Positions 1 to 6,445 of a DNA stretch of 32,963 bases are shown here, one piece after another. The stretch's first letter is position 1, and each line of letters opens with the position of its first letter. The notes below the pieces were generated by a model, which was given only the letters and a program-made list of their open reading frames with translations, made no database searches and had not been told where the DNA came from. The DNA lies in assembly GCA_002478145.1 (NCBI GenBank), contig DLMI01000025.1, positions 1-32,963 of the forward strand, in the 5' to 3' direction. Origin of the DNA: Acidobacteria bacterium UBA7540 (GTDB taxonomy: Bacteria; Acidobacteriota; Terriglobia; UBA7540). The position numbers were made by a program, and so were the translations under genes.

Positions 1-39
1 CATGGGGATTCCGAAGCTGCTGTCTCCTCCATCTGTCTC

Positions 40-68
40 TTGACAAGCGCAAGAAAATAGGCTAGAAT
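40..68 (+). promoter_or_regulatory. Strong sigma70-type promoter
   Basis: TTGACA at 40-45 and TAGAAT at 63-68 are separated by exactly 17 bases, which is close to the housekeeping consensus. Transcription would start near 75. No credible protein gene starts just downstream, so it probably drives a small RNA or belongs to a transcript that reaches hom at 631. Confidence 0.6.
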
Positions 69-74
69 GCTACG

Positions 75-235
75 GTGAAGCTGTGCAGGAGGTCACGGCC
101 GGCTGGGAACACGATGCGGCAATGCTGCTGCCTGCCCCTACCCACTCCCGAGAACGTGCCAAGCGGGACGAAAAGCCCCCGAATTGGCTCACCGCGCCAC
201 AGACAGGAAGTCTGTCATTGCGGGGGAAGCAAAAA
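75..235 (+). ncRNA. Candidate small structured RNA, family unknown
   Basis: This stretch follows a near-consensus promoter and has no convincing reading frame. It is rich in self-complementary segments: GCAGG near 85 can pair with CCTGC near 131, ACAGAC can pair with GTCTGT across a five-base loop (about 200-216), and CCCCCGAAT (about 176) can pair with ATTGCGGGGG (about 217-226). An A-rich stretch follows. I could not match it to SRP RNA (its conserved apical motif is absent), tmRNA or RNase P RNA. A 6S-like RNA is possible but not demonstrated. The 3' end is a guess, as there is no clear U-tract terminator. Confidence 0.25.
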
Positions 236-261
236 AGGATTCCTTAAAAATGAACGAGCAG

Positions 262-380
262 AGCGGGAATGTCTATGAAAACAAAGGACCGCTGTGGAAA
301 ACTCGGAGGCGAAGCTGGAATGTGTATGAAAACAAAGGCACTTAGCCGCTTAAAGCGGGAATGTGGTTGAAAAGAAAGGT
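262..380. repeat. Three imperfect ~27-bp direct repeats
   Basis: Copies start at 262, 313 and 354 and share the pattern AGCKGGAATGT followed by a TGAAAA-A-AAAGG segment. Spacing is 51 and 41 bases, so this is neither a regular tandem array nor a CRISPR. A minus-strand open frame through the region just translates the repeat (FVFIHIPA-like and FVFIDIPA-like echoes), so I do not call a gene. Function unknown. Confidence 0.6.
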
Positions 381-495
381 GGTTAATAGGTGGCAAAGGG
401 ATTACACCGTGACGAGGATTTTTGACGAGGATTCTTCTTGCCAGCTTGGCCCTGTAAATGTTATTTGAATAGATTCCCACTTTTGGCGTCCATCG

Positions 496-611
496 GTAGT
501 GGGTCAATTTGATGCTGTAGCGGCGATCCCGCAAGGCGGGATCGCCAAATGGCGGCGTCCCGATCAGATCGGGACAGGTTCCTCCGCCTCTACATCAAAT
601 TGACCCACTAC
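496..611. mobile_element. Small inverted-repeat element, copy 1 (MITE-like)
   Basis: The 116-bp element has perfect 19-bp terminal inverted repeats: GTAGTGGGTCAATTTGATG at 496-514 and its exact complement at 593-611. Inside are two nested hairpins, GATCCCGC/GCGGGATC and GTCCCGAT/ATCGGGAC. A second copy with the same ends and core lies at 17468-17554 in the opposite orientation. It encodes nothing and sits just before the hom start. I saw no convincing target-site duplication. A non-autonomous transposable element or a dispersed palindromic repeat are both compatible. Confidence 0.75.
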
Positions 612-630
612 CCGTGCATCGAAACTGTAC

Positions 631-1989
631 ATGAGTCGACCAAGAATTCAGTTCGCGAACCAGGCAGCGGCGGAGAGGAGGCCGCGTAGAACCGTGGGGC
701 TAGCAGTAATCGGCCTGGGGACTGTCGGCACAGGTACGGTGAAGGTGTTGGTCGAGCACCAGGGTGAAATCCAGCGGCGGCTGGGCTGCAAGCTGGAGCT
801 CAAGACCATCTGTTCGCTCGGCATCCGCAAGAAAGATGTGTCCTGGCTCGGCAGGCAAGTGAAAGCATCGGTGGACTGGCATGAAGTGGTGCGCGATCCT
901 GAAATTGATATTGTCGTGGAACTGGTGGGAGTGCTGTCCGTGGCGCGCGCCATTGCCTTTGCGGCCATCGACGCCGGCAAGCACCTGGTGACCGCGAACA
1001 AGCAACTGGTGGCGGAATGCGGGGTGGAGCTTGCGGAGCACGCCCGCGCCGCCGGCGTGAGCCTGGGCATCGAAGCTTGCGTGGCGGGAGGCACGCCCAT
1101 TCTGCACGCCATCCGCGAAGGGCTGGCGGGCGAGCACTTCGCCGGCGTGTACGGCATCCTGAACGGCACCACCAATTACATCCTCACGGAAATGGAGCGC
1201 CGCGGCTGCAGCTTCGCCGAAGCGCTGGCCGAAGCGCAGCAAGAAGGCTATGCCGAGCCCGATCCCAGCTTTGATGTGGAAGGGTACGATGCCCGCTACA
1301 AGATTGCCATTCTCGCCATGTTATGTTTCGGCCAGGCGGTGCGCGTCGAGGAGATTCCTGCGCAAGGGATCACCGCGATCGAGCAAGTGGACTTCGCTTA
1401 TGCCCGCCGCTTGAACCATACCATCCGCTTGATCGCCTCCGCTCGCCGCCGCGCTCGCGGCCGCCTGGAAATTTTCGTGCGGCCCATGATGATTCCGGCC
1501 AGCAGCCAACTGGCCAACGTGCTAGGCTCGATCAACGGAATCCTGCTGATGGGAAACAAGGGCGGGAACACCACTATCACCGGCCGGGGCGCCGGGGGTG
1601 AACCCACCGGCGTCGCGGTGCTCTCCGACGTGGTTGAAATCGCCCGCGCCATGGCGACGGGCGGAGGTGGCTCGACTCCCCTGGGGTACGAGACCTGGCA
1701 TCCGTCCAGAATCGCTCCTGCCTCGGAAAACATCATCTCCGCTTACCTTCGCCTGGTGGTCCGCGATCGCCCCGGAATCCTGGCGCGCGTCTGCGCCCTG
1801 CTGGCCCGCCACCGCATCAACATCGATTCGGTGCTCCAGGAACCCGCCCTGCCCAAAAACCATCTCCCCTTTGTCATGACCCTCGAACCCAGACGCGAGA
1901 AGCACGTGGCGCAGGCCGTGGCCGAAATCGCGCGCCTCCCCTTCATGGCCCGCCCACCGCTCATGCTGCCGTTCGCCGAATTGCCGTAA
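631..1989 (+). CDS. hom: Homoserine dehydrogenase with C-terminal ACT domain
   Basis: Reduces aspartate-semialdehyde to homoserine with NAD(P)H, the branch point toward threonine and methionine, in the cytoplasm. The 452-residue product has an N-terminal Rossmann fold (VIGLGTVGTGTV, about residues 25-36), the NKQLV segment, the family signature GILNGTTNYILTEM (about 176-189), and the catalytic GYAEPDPSFDVEGYDA stretch (about 205-220). A C-terminal ACT domain (VVRDRPGILARVCALL onward, about residue 374) is typical of threonine feedback control. There is no aspartokinase domain, so this is the monofunctional form. The start is uncertain: ATG 631 lacks a good ribosome site, while in-frame GTG 694 lies 12 bases after AGGAGG and would remove the poorly conserved first 21 residues. 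The inverted-repeat element at 496-611 lies directly upstream. Confidence 0.93.
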   Translation: MSRPRIQFANQAAAERRPRRTVGLAVIGLGTVGTGTVKVLVEHQGEIQRRLGCKLELKTICSLGIRKKDVSWLGRQVKASVDWHEVVRDPEIDIVVELVGVLSVARAIAFAAIDAGKHLVTANKQLVAECGVELAEHARAAGVSLGIEACVAGGTPILHAIREGLAGEHFAGVYGILNGTTNYILTEMERRGCSFAEALAEAQQEGYAEPDPSFDVEGYDARYKIAILAMLCFGQAVRVEEIPAQGITAIEQVDFAYARRLNHTIRLIASARRRARGRLEIFVRPMMIPASSQLANVLGSINGILLMGNKGGNTTITGRGAGGEPTGVAVLSDVVEIARAMATGGGGSTPLGYETWHPSRIAPASENIISAYLRLVVRDRPGILARVCALLARHRINIDSVLQEPALPKNHLPFVMTLEPRREKHVAQAVAEIARLPFMARPPLMLPFAELP

Positions 1990-1998
1990 AGGCAGTGA

Positions 1999-2090
1999 CC
2001 CGCCGTGGCGGGACAAGTGACGAGTGGCAAGAACAGAAGTCAGGAGTCAGAAGGAATTGGAACCGGCGCCGCAGCGCGGCCTTCGGCCGC
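1999..2090. other. Hairpin-bearing spacer after hom
   Basis: Two tight GC hairpins are visible: CCCGCC/GGCGGG at 1999-2012 and GCGGCC/GGCCGC with a TTC loop at 2076-2090. A few heptamer-like steps (AGAAGTC, AGGAGTC) lie between them at 2035-2055. Neither hairpin is followed by a T-run on either strand, so I do not call them intrinsic terminators, although they lie between convergent hom and tRNA-Lys and could slow transcription. Confidence 0.3.
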
Positions 2091-2221
2091 AAGCCAGATT
2101 TCAAATTCCAGAAGGGGCGTGGCAACGACTCCTCCGGGGGAAAATCTTCGCGCGCCGCAAAGAAGTTCACTGTTATTAATGCAGAAACTACGAATGGGAT
2201 CAGAGACCGGGAACACTTGCC

Positions 2222-2296
2222 TGGTGAGCCGGCTGGGACTCGAACCCAGAACCCCTGCCTTAAAAGGGCAGTGCTCCACCGTTGAGCTACCGGCCC
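2222..2296 (-). tRNA. tRNA-Lys (anticodon UUU)
   Basis: Read on the minus strand, the 75-base gene folds into a full cloverleaf. The acceptor stem is GGGCCGG/CCGGCTC with one G-U pair, the D stem is GCTC/GAGC, and the anticodon stem CTGCC/GGCAG closes the loop CTTTTAA. That loop gives UUU at positions 34-36, hence lysine. The T arm carries GGTTCGAGTCC. The 3' CCA is encoded (plus-strand TGG at 2222-2224). It stands alone, convergent with hom. Confidence 0.95.
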
Positions 2297-2480
2297 ACGT
2301 TGGTTGCTCGCAAGGTTTGTCGTTCAGCAATCCTGCCGCCGAGGGCCAAGATGCTGCGCCCCTCGTCATTCAGAACGGGAGGACACCGAAGGGTGTGGCC
2401 TCGCGCTGCACATCCTAACAACTTACACCAGTGGGACCGCGCCCGTAAATACCAATCGCAGCAGCCGCAATCTTTCTCAC

Positions 2481-2530
2481 TTGACAGGGTATGGGAGCAA
2501 TTGTACATTATTAAACGTGGATCGTACGTT
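2481..2530 (+). promoter_or_regulatory. Promoter and possible operator of the toxin-antitoxin pair
   Basis: TTGACA at 2481-2486 and TACATT at 2504-2509 are 17 bases apart. The predicted start region contains a short inverted repeat, AACGT at 2514-2518 and ACGTT at 2526-2530. A palindrome at this place is where antitoxins of the Phd/YefM class normally bind to repress their own operon; calling this one an operator is inference. Confidence 0.55.
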
Positions 2531-2542
2531 AGAGAGGCTGCA

Positions 2543-2851
2543 ATGGCGGCAGTTTGCTTCGACATCAAAAAGGTAACGGCCACTGATTTTAGGGATAGGC
2601 TTAAAGACTACCTGAAAGCGGCGCGAGCCAATAGAGTGGTGCTGGTCGAAAACCGGCGGCAGCCTGCAAAATACCTTGTGGACAAAGAATTCCTGGATTC
2701 TCTTGTTAAAGAGCGTGAATCCATTATTGCGACGATGGAGATTCTAACTGACCGGGATCTTACGGACCGGCTGCTGCATCTTTCTAAAACCATTGATGAT
2801 GATGTTGCCGCTGGGCGGTTGCTCAGGACGGCAGACGTTTTTGGCGCATGA
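2543..2851 (+). CDS. Type II antitoxin, Phd/YefM-like
   Basis: A 102-residue protein proposed to neutralise the toxin encoded immediately downstream and to repress the operon. The N-terminal part (FDIKKVTATDFRDRLKDYL, then VVLVENRRQPAKYLVDKEFL) follows the Phd/YefM plan: a short strand, a helix ending before position ~35, then a strand with a 'V-L-V-x-N-R-R-Q-P' turn. The C-terminal half is helical and charged, as expected for the toxin-wrapping segment. The ATG at 2543 is preceded by GAGAGG at suitable distance; a longer in-frame opening upstream overlaps the promoter and is not used. The stop overlaps the toxin start by ATGA. The exact antitoxin subfamily is not certain. Confidence 0.72.
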   Translation: MAAVCFDIKKVTATDFRDRLKDYLKAARANRVVLVENRRQPAKYLVDKEFLDSLVKERESIIATMEILTDRDLTDRLLHLSKTIDDDVAAGRLLRTADVFGA

Positions 2852-3264
2852 CGAAGAGGCAGAAACGTCCTTCCCCCCCCCCTCCCGTTGTAGAAGGGGC
2901 ACAGCCCAAACCTTGCTTTGAACTGAGATATACCCCGGATGCCGCTAGAGACATTAAAGGCCTTGACGGAAGCGTCCGAAACCAGCTTCGCAAGGTCTTG
3001 GAGAAGAAGTTGGCCGTTGATCCTGAAGGATACGGCTTGCCGTTGCGGGGTCCGCTTGCGAATTATTGGAAGCACGAGTTTGGAAATCATCGCATCATCT
3101 ACCGGATTTATCCCCAGCATCATGTTGTAGTCGTGTGCGCGGTGGGCGTCCGCAAACAGGGCGACGCCGAGGACATTTACCGGCAACTGGAATCGGTTGC
3201 CAAAACGGGGCGTCTGGCCGGACAACTTGTATCGGTGCTCAAGAATCTTCTGCCGAAGAGGTGA
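2848..3264 (+). CDS. Type II toxin of the RelE/ParE superfamily
   Basis: A 138-residue protein whose body (about residues 25-115) has the RelE/ParE fold order. FELRYTPDAARDIKGLDGSVR forms a strand and helix, VLEKKLAVDPEGYGLPLRGPL is the central helix and loop, and the last sheet carries WKHEFGNHRIIYRIYPQHH and VVVVCAVGVRK. The G-x-x-RIIYRI strand is diagnostic of the family. RelE members cleave mRNA on the ribosome, while ParE members poison gyrase. The RelE-like arginine in HRIIYRI favours an mRNA interferase, but this is inference. The protein is longer than the usual ~90 residues: a Pro-rich N-terminal tail (PSPPPPVVEG) and a C-terminal extension. ATGA overlap with the antitoxin implies translational coupling. 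Confidence 0.75.
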   Translation: MTKRQKRPSPPPPVVEGAQPKPCFELRYTPDAARDIKGLDGSVRNQLRKVLEKKLAVDPEGYGLPLRGPLANYWKHEFGNHRIIYRIYPQHHVVVVCAVGVRKQGDAEDIYRQLESVAKTGRLAGQLVSVLKNLLPKR

Positions 3265-3420
3265 AGATTGGAGTCAAGCCCGGGTCTCACTTCGGGTTGA
3301 GATATTGCCGCTTGCGCGCTACTCTGTTTGGGCTCCAGGTTGATGTTCAGAAGGGCGGGAACCTGTTGTGAGTATCCGGCGACTCATCTGGACTCTATTT
3401 GATTTGAGAGGAGAAGAATC

Positions 3421-5235
3421 ATGGCGAAGGTTAAAGATCTGAAGGTGAACGAACCGACCCAGCGCTTGCGCGGTACCCTGCCGAAGATCGGAATCCGGCC
3501 GGCCATCGATGGGCGGCGCAAGGGCGTCCGGGAATCGCTGGAAAACCAGACCATGGAAATGGCGAAGTCCGCCGCCAAGTTTTTTGACGAGCATCTGCGG
3601 CACCCCAACGGACTCCCTGTGGAATGTGTGATCTCTGACACCTGCATCGGCGGTGTGGCGGAGGCAGCGGAGGCCGCGGATAAGTTTGCGCGCCAGGGTG
3701 TGGGACTTTCTCTTACCGTCTCGCCCTGTTGGTGCTACGGTTCGGAGACCATGGATATGGATCCCCTGACGCCCAAAGCGGTCTGGGGCTTCAACGGTAC
3801 CGAGCGGCCCGGCGCGGTCTACCTGGCAGCAGTGTTGGCGGGGCACAATCAGAAAGGACTGCCCGCATTCGGCATTTATGGAAAGGACGTGCAGGACGCA
3901 GGTGATAAGAGCATCCCGAGGGATGTCCAGGAAAAGCTCCTGCGCTTCGCCAAAGCCGGGCTGGCAGCGGCGGAAATGAAAGGCAAGTCCTATCTTTCAC
4001 TCGGCTCCGTTTCCATGGGCATTGCGGGTTCTACGGTTGACCCGGCCTTCTTTCAGAACTATCTGGGAATGCGCAATGAGTATGTGGATATGTCGGAATT
4101 CCTCCGGCGGATCGACGAAAAAATCTATGACCAGGAAGAGTACAAACGCGCCTATGAATGGGTCAAGGCGAACTGCCCCGAAGGAAAGGATCATAACGTT
4201 CCGGAAATGCCGCGGGCCAAGAAGGACGCCGACTGGCACACCGTGGTGAAGATGACCCTGATCGCACGCGACCTGATGGTTGGGAATGGCAGGCTGGCGG
4301 AGATAGGATTTGGCGAAGAGGCTCTTGGACACAACGCAATTCTGGCCGGGTTCCAGGGTCAGCGGCAATGGACGGACCACTTCCCCAATGGGGACTTCAT
4401 GGAGGCAATCCTCAATTCCTCCTTCGATTGGAACGGCATCCGGGAGGCTTTTGTCTTCGCCACCGAGAACGATGCGCTCAACGGCGCCGCCATGCTGTTC
4501 GGGCATCTGCTGACCGACACGGCACAGATCTTCGCTGACGTGCGCACGTTCTGGAGTCCGGAAGCGGTCAAACGCGTCACCGGAAAGAGTCTGACGGGAA
4601 CGGCCAGCGGAGGCATCATCCACCTGATCAACTCCGGCGCGGCCACCCTCGATGCCACGGGCGAACAGATGAAGGATGGCGAGAGGGTCCTGAAGCCGTA
4701 CTGGGAGATCACTGCGGAGGAAGTCGGGCGATGCTTGGGCGCCACACAGTGGAGCCCGGCAAGCCTGGGTTACTTCCGTGGAGGAGGTTTCTCTTCCTGC
4801 TTCGCGACCAAGGGTGAGATGCCCGTGACCATGTCCCGCATCAACCTGATTCAGGACCTGGGGCCGGTGTTGCAAATTGCCGAAGGCTACACCGTGGAGT
4901 TGCCCAACGCAGTCCACGACGTGCTGAATCTTCGGACGGATCCTACGTGGCCCACCACTTGGTTTGCTCCTACGCTCACGGGTGAAGGTCCCTTCCACGA
5001 TGTCTATTCTGTGATGAACAACTGGGGCGCTAACCACGGCGCCATCAGCTATGGCCACATCGGCGACCTGCTGATCTCCCTGGCTTCGCTCCTGCGCATC
5101 CCTGTCTGCATGCACAACGTACCGGCGGAGCGGGTCTTCCGCCCCAGCGCCTGGACGGCCTTCGGCGCTCAGGACCCGCAGGGAGCGGATTATCGCGCTT
5201 GCGCCACCTTTGGTCCCGTGTACGGCAAGAAGTAA
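3421..5235 (+). CDS. fucI: L-fucose isomerase
   Basis: Cytoplasmic Mn-dependent ketol isomerase converting L-fucose to L-fuculose (the family also acts on D-arabinose). The 604 residues match the usual length of about 590-605 and collinearity is complete. The metal and catalytic positions known from the E. coli enzyme are recognisable: E349 in [11 protein letters not shown]373 in [14 protein letters not shown] with the same 24-residue spacing as in E. coli, and probably H539 in [15 protein letters not shown]. The ribosome site GAGAGGAGAAG lies just before ATG 3421. The neighbours are not fucose genes: no fuculokinase or fuculose-phosphate aldolase is in the window. The convergent sugar isomerase at 5279 may be related in use. 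The intergenic 3265-3420 shows no strong promoter. Confidence 0.95.
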   Translation: MAKVKDLKVNEPTQRLRGTLPKIGIRPAIDGRRKGVRESLENQTMEMAKSAAKFFDEHLRHPNGLPVECVISDTCIGGVAEAAEAADKFARQGVGLSLTVSPCWCYGSETMDMDPLTPKAVWGFNGTERPGAVYLAAVLAGHNQKGLPAFGIYGKDVQDAGDKSIPRDVQEKLLRFAKAGLAAAEMKGKSYLSLGSVSMGIAGSTVDPAFFQNYLGMRNEYVDMSEFLRRIDEKIYDQEEYKRAYEWVKANCPEGKDHNVPEMPRAKKDADWHTVVKMTLIARDLMVGNGRLAEIGFGEEALGHNAILAGFQGQRQWTDHFPNGDFMEAILNSSFDWNGIREAFVFATENDALNGAAMLFGHLLTDTAQIFADVRTFWSPEAVKRVTGKSLTGTASGGIIHLINSGAATLDATGEQMKDGERVLKPYWEITAEEVGRCLGATQWSPASLGYFRGGGFSSCFATKGEMPVTMSRINLIQDLGPVLQIAEGYTVELPNAVHDVLNLRTDPTWPTTWFAPTLTGEGPFHDVYSVMNNWGANHGAISYGHIGDLLISLASLLRIPVCMHNVPAERVFRPSAWTAFGAQDPQGADYRACATFGPVYGKK

Positions 5236-5242
5236 GGCCGCA

Positions 5243-5276
5243 GAAGTAGGGGCGGTTCGCGAACCGCCCCTACTTC
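5243..5276. repeat. Perfect 34-bp palindrome between convergent genes
   Basis: GAAGTAGGGGCGGTTC is followed by GC and then its exact complement. The core GTAGGGGCG...CGCCCCTAC recurs at 9544-9571 inside metG with one changed base pair in each arm. It lies 7 bases after the fucI stop and 2 bases from the end of the convergent gene at 5279, so it could act as a bidirectional hairpin. There is no T-tract, so a dispersed palindromic repeat is the safer description. Confidence 0.75.
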
Positions 5277-5278
5277 GC

Positions 5279-6184
5279 TCAGCCGATTAACTTCTCCAGG
5301 TATTGCTTTTCCTTCCGAATGTCGTCGATTTGCCGGGGACCGGAAATCTCCCTTTCAATAGTAAGAGGTCCGTCGTAACCGAGCTCCTTCAGGCGCGGAA
5401 TGAGCATGGGGAAATTCGCCTTCCCTTGGCCGATGGGGACTTCTTCGCCCAAATTTTTCGGGTCAGTGGGAAAGAGCCCGTCCTTAGCGTGGATGCCGCG
5501 CACGAGCTTGCCGATCACGTCCAGCGCATCGAGCGGGTTCCCTTTGCCGTAAAGGATCAGGTTGGCGGTGTCCAGGTTGACGAACTGGTTGTCGAGTCCC
5601 ACGTCGGTAATGGCCCTGAGCAAGGTTATGGGGGTTTCCTGCCCCGTCTCATACAGCATCATCTGGCCGTTCGCCTTGAGATGAGTCGCGACTTCGCGAA
5701 GGGCTTCCAGAGTCTCCTTGTAGAGAGGGTCGTTGGGATTCTCGGGAATGAATCCAAAGTGCGTGTGAAGGGCTGGAAGCCCCAGTTTCTTGGCGAAATC
5801 GGAAGCTTGCTTGAGGTGGGCGATTCGCTGCGGGCGGTATTGCCGGGGTACCAAACCAATCGTCAGCGGGCCCTGGTAGAAGTCGTAAATTTGGGGTCCT
5901 GGGCCATTGGTATTGAGGGCTGTGACCTCGATATTGAACTTCCGCGCCGCCTCCCGGATGCCCTCCAGCATTGCGTTGGAGAGATCCTCCGTCGAAACCT
6001 GGCAGGTTGGGATTCCAAGGTCATGTACTTTTTGCAACGCCTTATCGGGGTCTTTTCCCATACCCACAATCAAGCCCAGGCGCATGCCTTTTTGGGCGGG
6101 GGCAGCGGGGAGTCCGTGCATCAGCCCAACAGTCCCCGCAGCGGCGGAAACTTTCAGGAAATCGCGTCGGTCGAGTGTTTGCAT
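5279..6184 (-). CDS. Tat-exported sugar phosphate isomerase/epimerase (xylose isomerase-like TIM barrel)
   Basis: A 301-residue protein of the AP-endonuclease-2/xylose-isomerase-like TIM-barrel family, which isomerises or epimerises sugars and related compounds with a divalent metal. The N terminus is a twin-arginine signal: RRDFLKVSAAAGTVGLMHG at residues 7-25, followed by APAQK, so the folded enzyme is probably exported to the periplasm. The barrel shows the usual strand ends: LGLIVGM, LHTHFGF, LYETGQE, NLDTANL, GIHAKDG and LTIEREI. The histidine, glutamate and aspartate in these segments are plausible metal ligands. The start is well supported by GAGGTAA seven bases before ATG. Substrate unknown. 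Convergence with fucI suggests, but does not show, a role in deoxy-sugar use. Confidence 0.85.
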   Translation of the reverse strand: MQTLDRRDFLKVSAAAGTVGLMHGLPAAPAQKGMRLGLIVGMGKDPDKALQKVHDLGIPTCQVSTEDLSNAMLEGIREAARKFNIEVTALNTNGPGPQIYDFYQGPLTIGLVPRQYRPQRIAHLKQASDFAKKLGLPALHTHFGFIPENPNDPLYKETLEALREVATHLKANGQMMLYETGQETPITLLRAITDVGLDNQFVNLDTANLILYGKGNPLDALDVIGKLVRGIHAKDGLFPTDPKNLGEEVPIGQGKANFPMLIPRLKELGYDGPLTIEREISGPRQIDDIRKEKQYLEKLIG

Positions 6185-6201
6185 TGATGGTTACCTCGTG
6201 A

Positions 6202-6380
6202 AACAGGATTCAGGAGTCAGGATTCAGGACTCAGAACCCAGTTGTCAGGTGAGAAACCGGGCCCTCGAGGCTGAAGCGATTTCAGACTTTGGATTTTGGA
6301 TTGAGCCCATCTACCACCTGCTATCGACCGTCAGTCTCCTGAACCCTGACTCCTGCATCCCGACCCCTGAATCCTGTCTT
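6202..6380. repeat. Facing heptamer arrays without a gene (inverted-repeat unit)
   Basis: The left arm at 6202-6249 has six steps of the pattern RYTCAGG (ATTCAGG, AGTCAGG, ACTCAGA and similar). The right arm at 6330-6380 has the complementary pattern CCTGAMT (CCTGAAC, CCTGACT, CCTGAAT, CCTGTCT). The 80 bases between have no reading frame. The shape is the same as the units around the four-helix-bundle genes at 10035 and 11708, but empty. The right arm ends two bases before the -35 box of the larC promoter. Confidence 0.75.
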
Positions 6381-6381
6381 G

Positions 6382-6411
6382 TTGACAACTTCTGAGCGTA
6401 GAGCATAGTAT
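6382..6411 (+). promoter_or_regulatory. Promoter of larC-metG
   Basis: TTGACA at 6382-6387 and TAGTAT at 6406-6411 are separated by 18 bases. The predicted start is near 6418, leaving a leader of about 28 bases before the larC ATG at 6446. The -35 box directly abuts the heptamer array ending at 6380. Confidence 0.65.
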
Positions 6412-6445
6412 CCAATTTTGGGCGGAATTGCTCGGGATTAACAAT

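Noticed and set aside
75..235. SRP RNA, tmRNA or RNase P RNA
   Set aside because: The conserved SRP apical motif, the tmRNA ends and the RNase P core sequences are absent.
244..534. 96-residue minus-strand open frame before hom
   Set aside because: It is the translation of the three direct repeats and part of the inverted-repeat element, with no ribosome site and no family likeness.
3997..5115. 372-residue frame antisense to fucI
   Set aside because: A long shadow frame in high-GC coding sequence; the fucI frame has full family similarity.
5243..5276. Rho-independent terminator
   Set aside because: The hairpin is strong but no T-run follows on either strand; the same palindrome occurs inside metG, so it is better described as a dispersed repeat.
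5303..6187. 294-residue frame antisense to the Tat sugar isomerase
   Set aside because: The minus-strand gene has a Tat signal, a ribosome site and TIM-barrel motifs; the plus frame has none.
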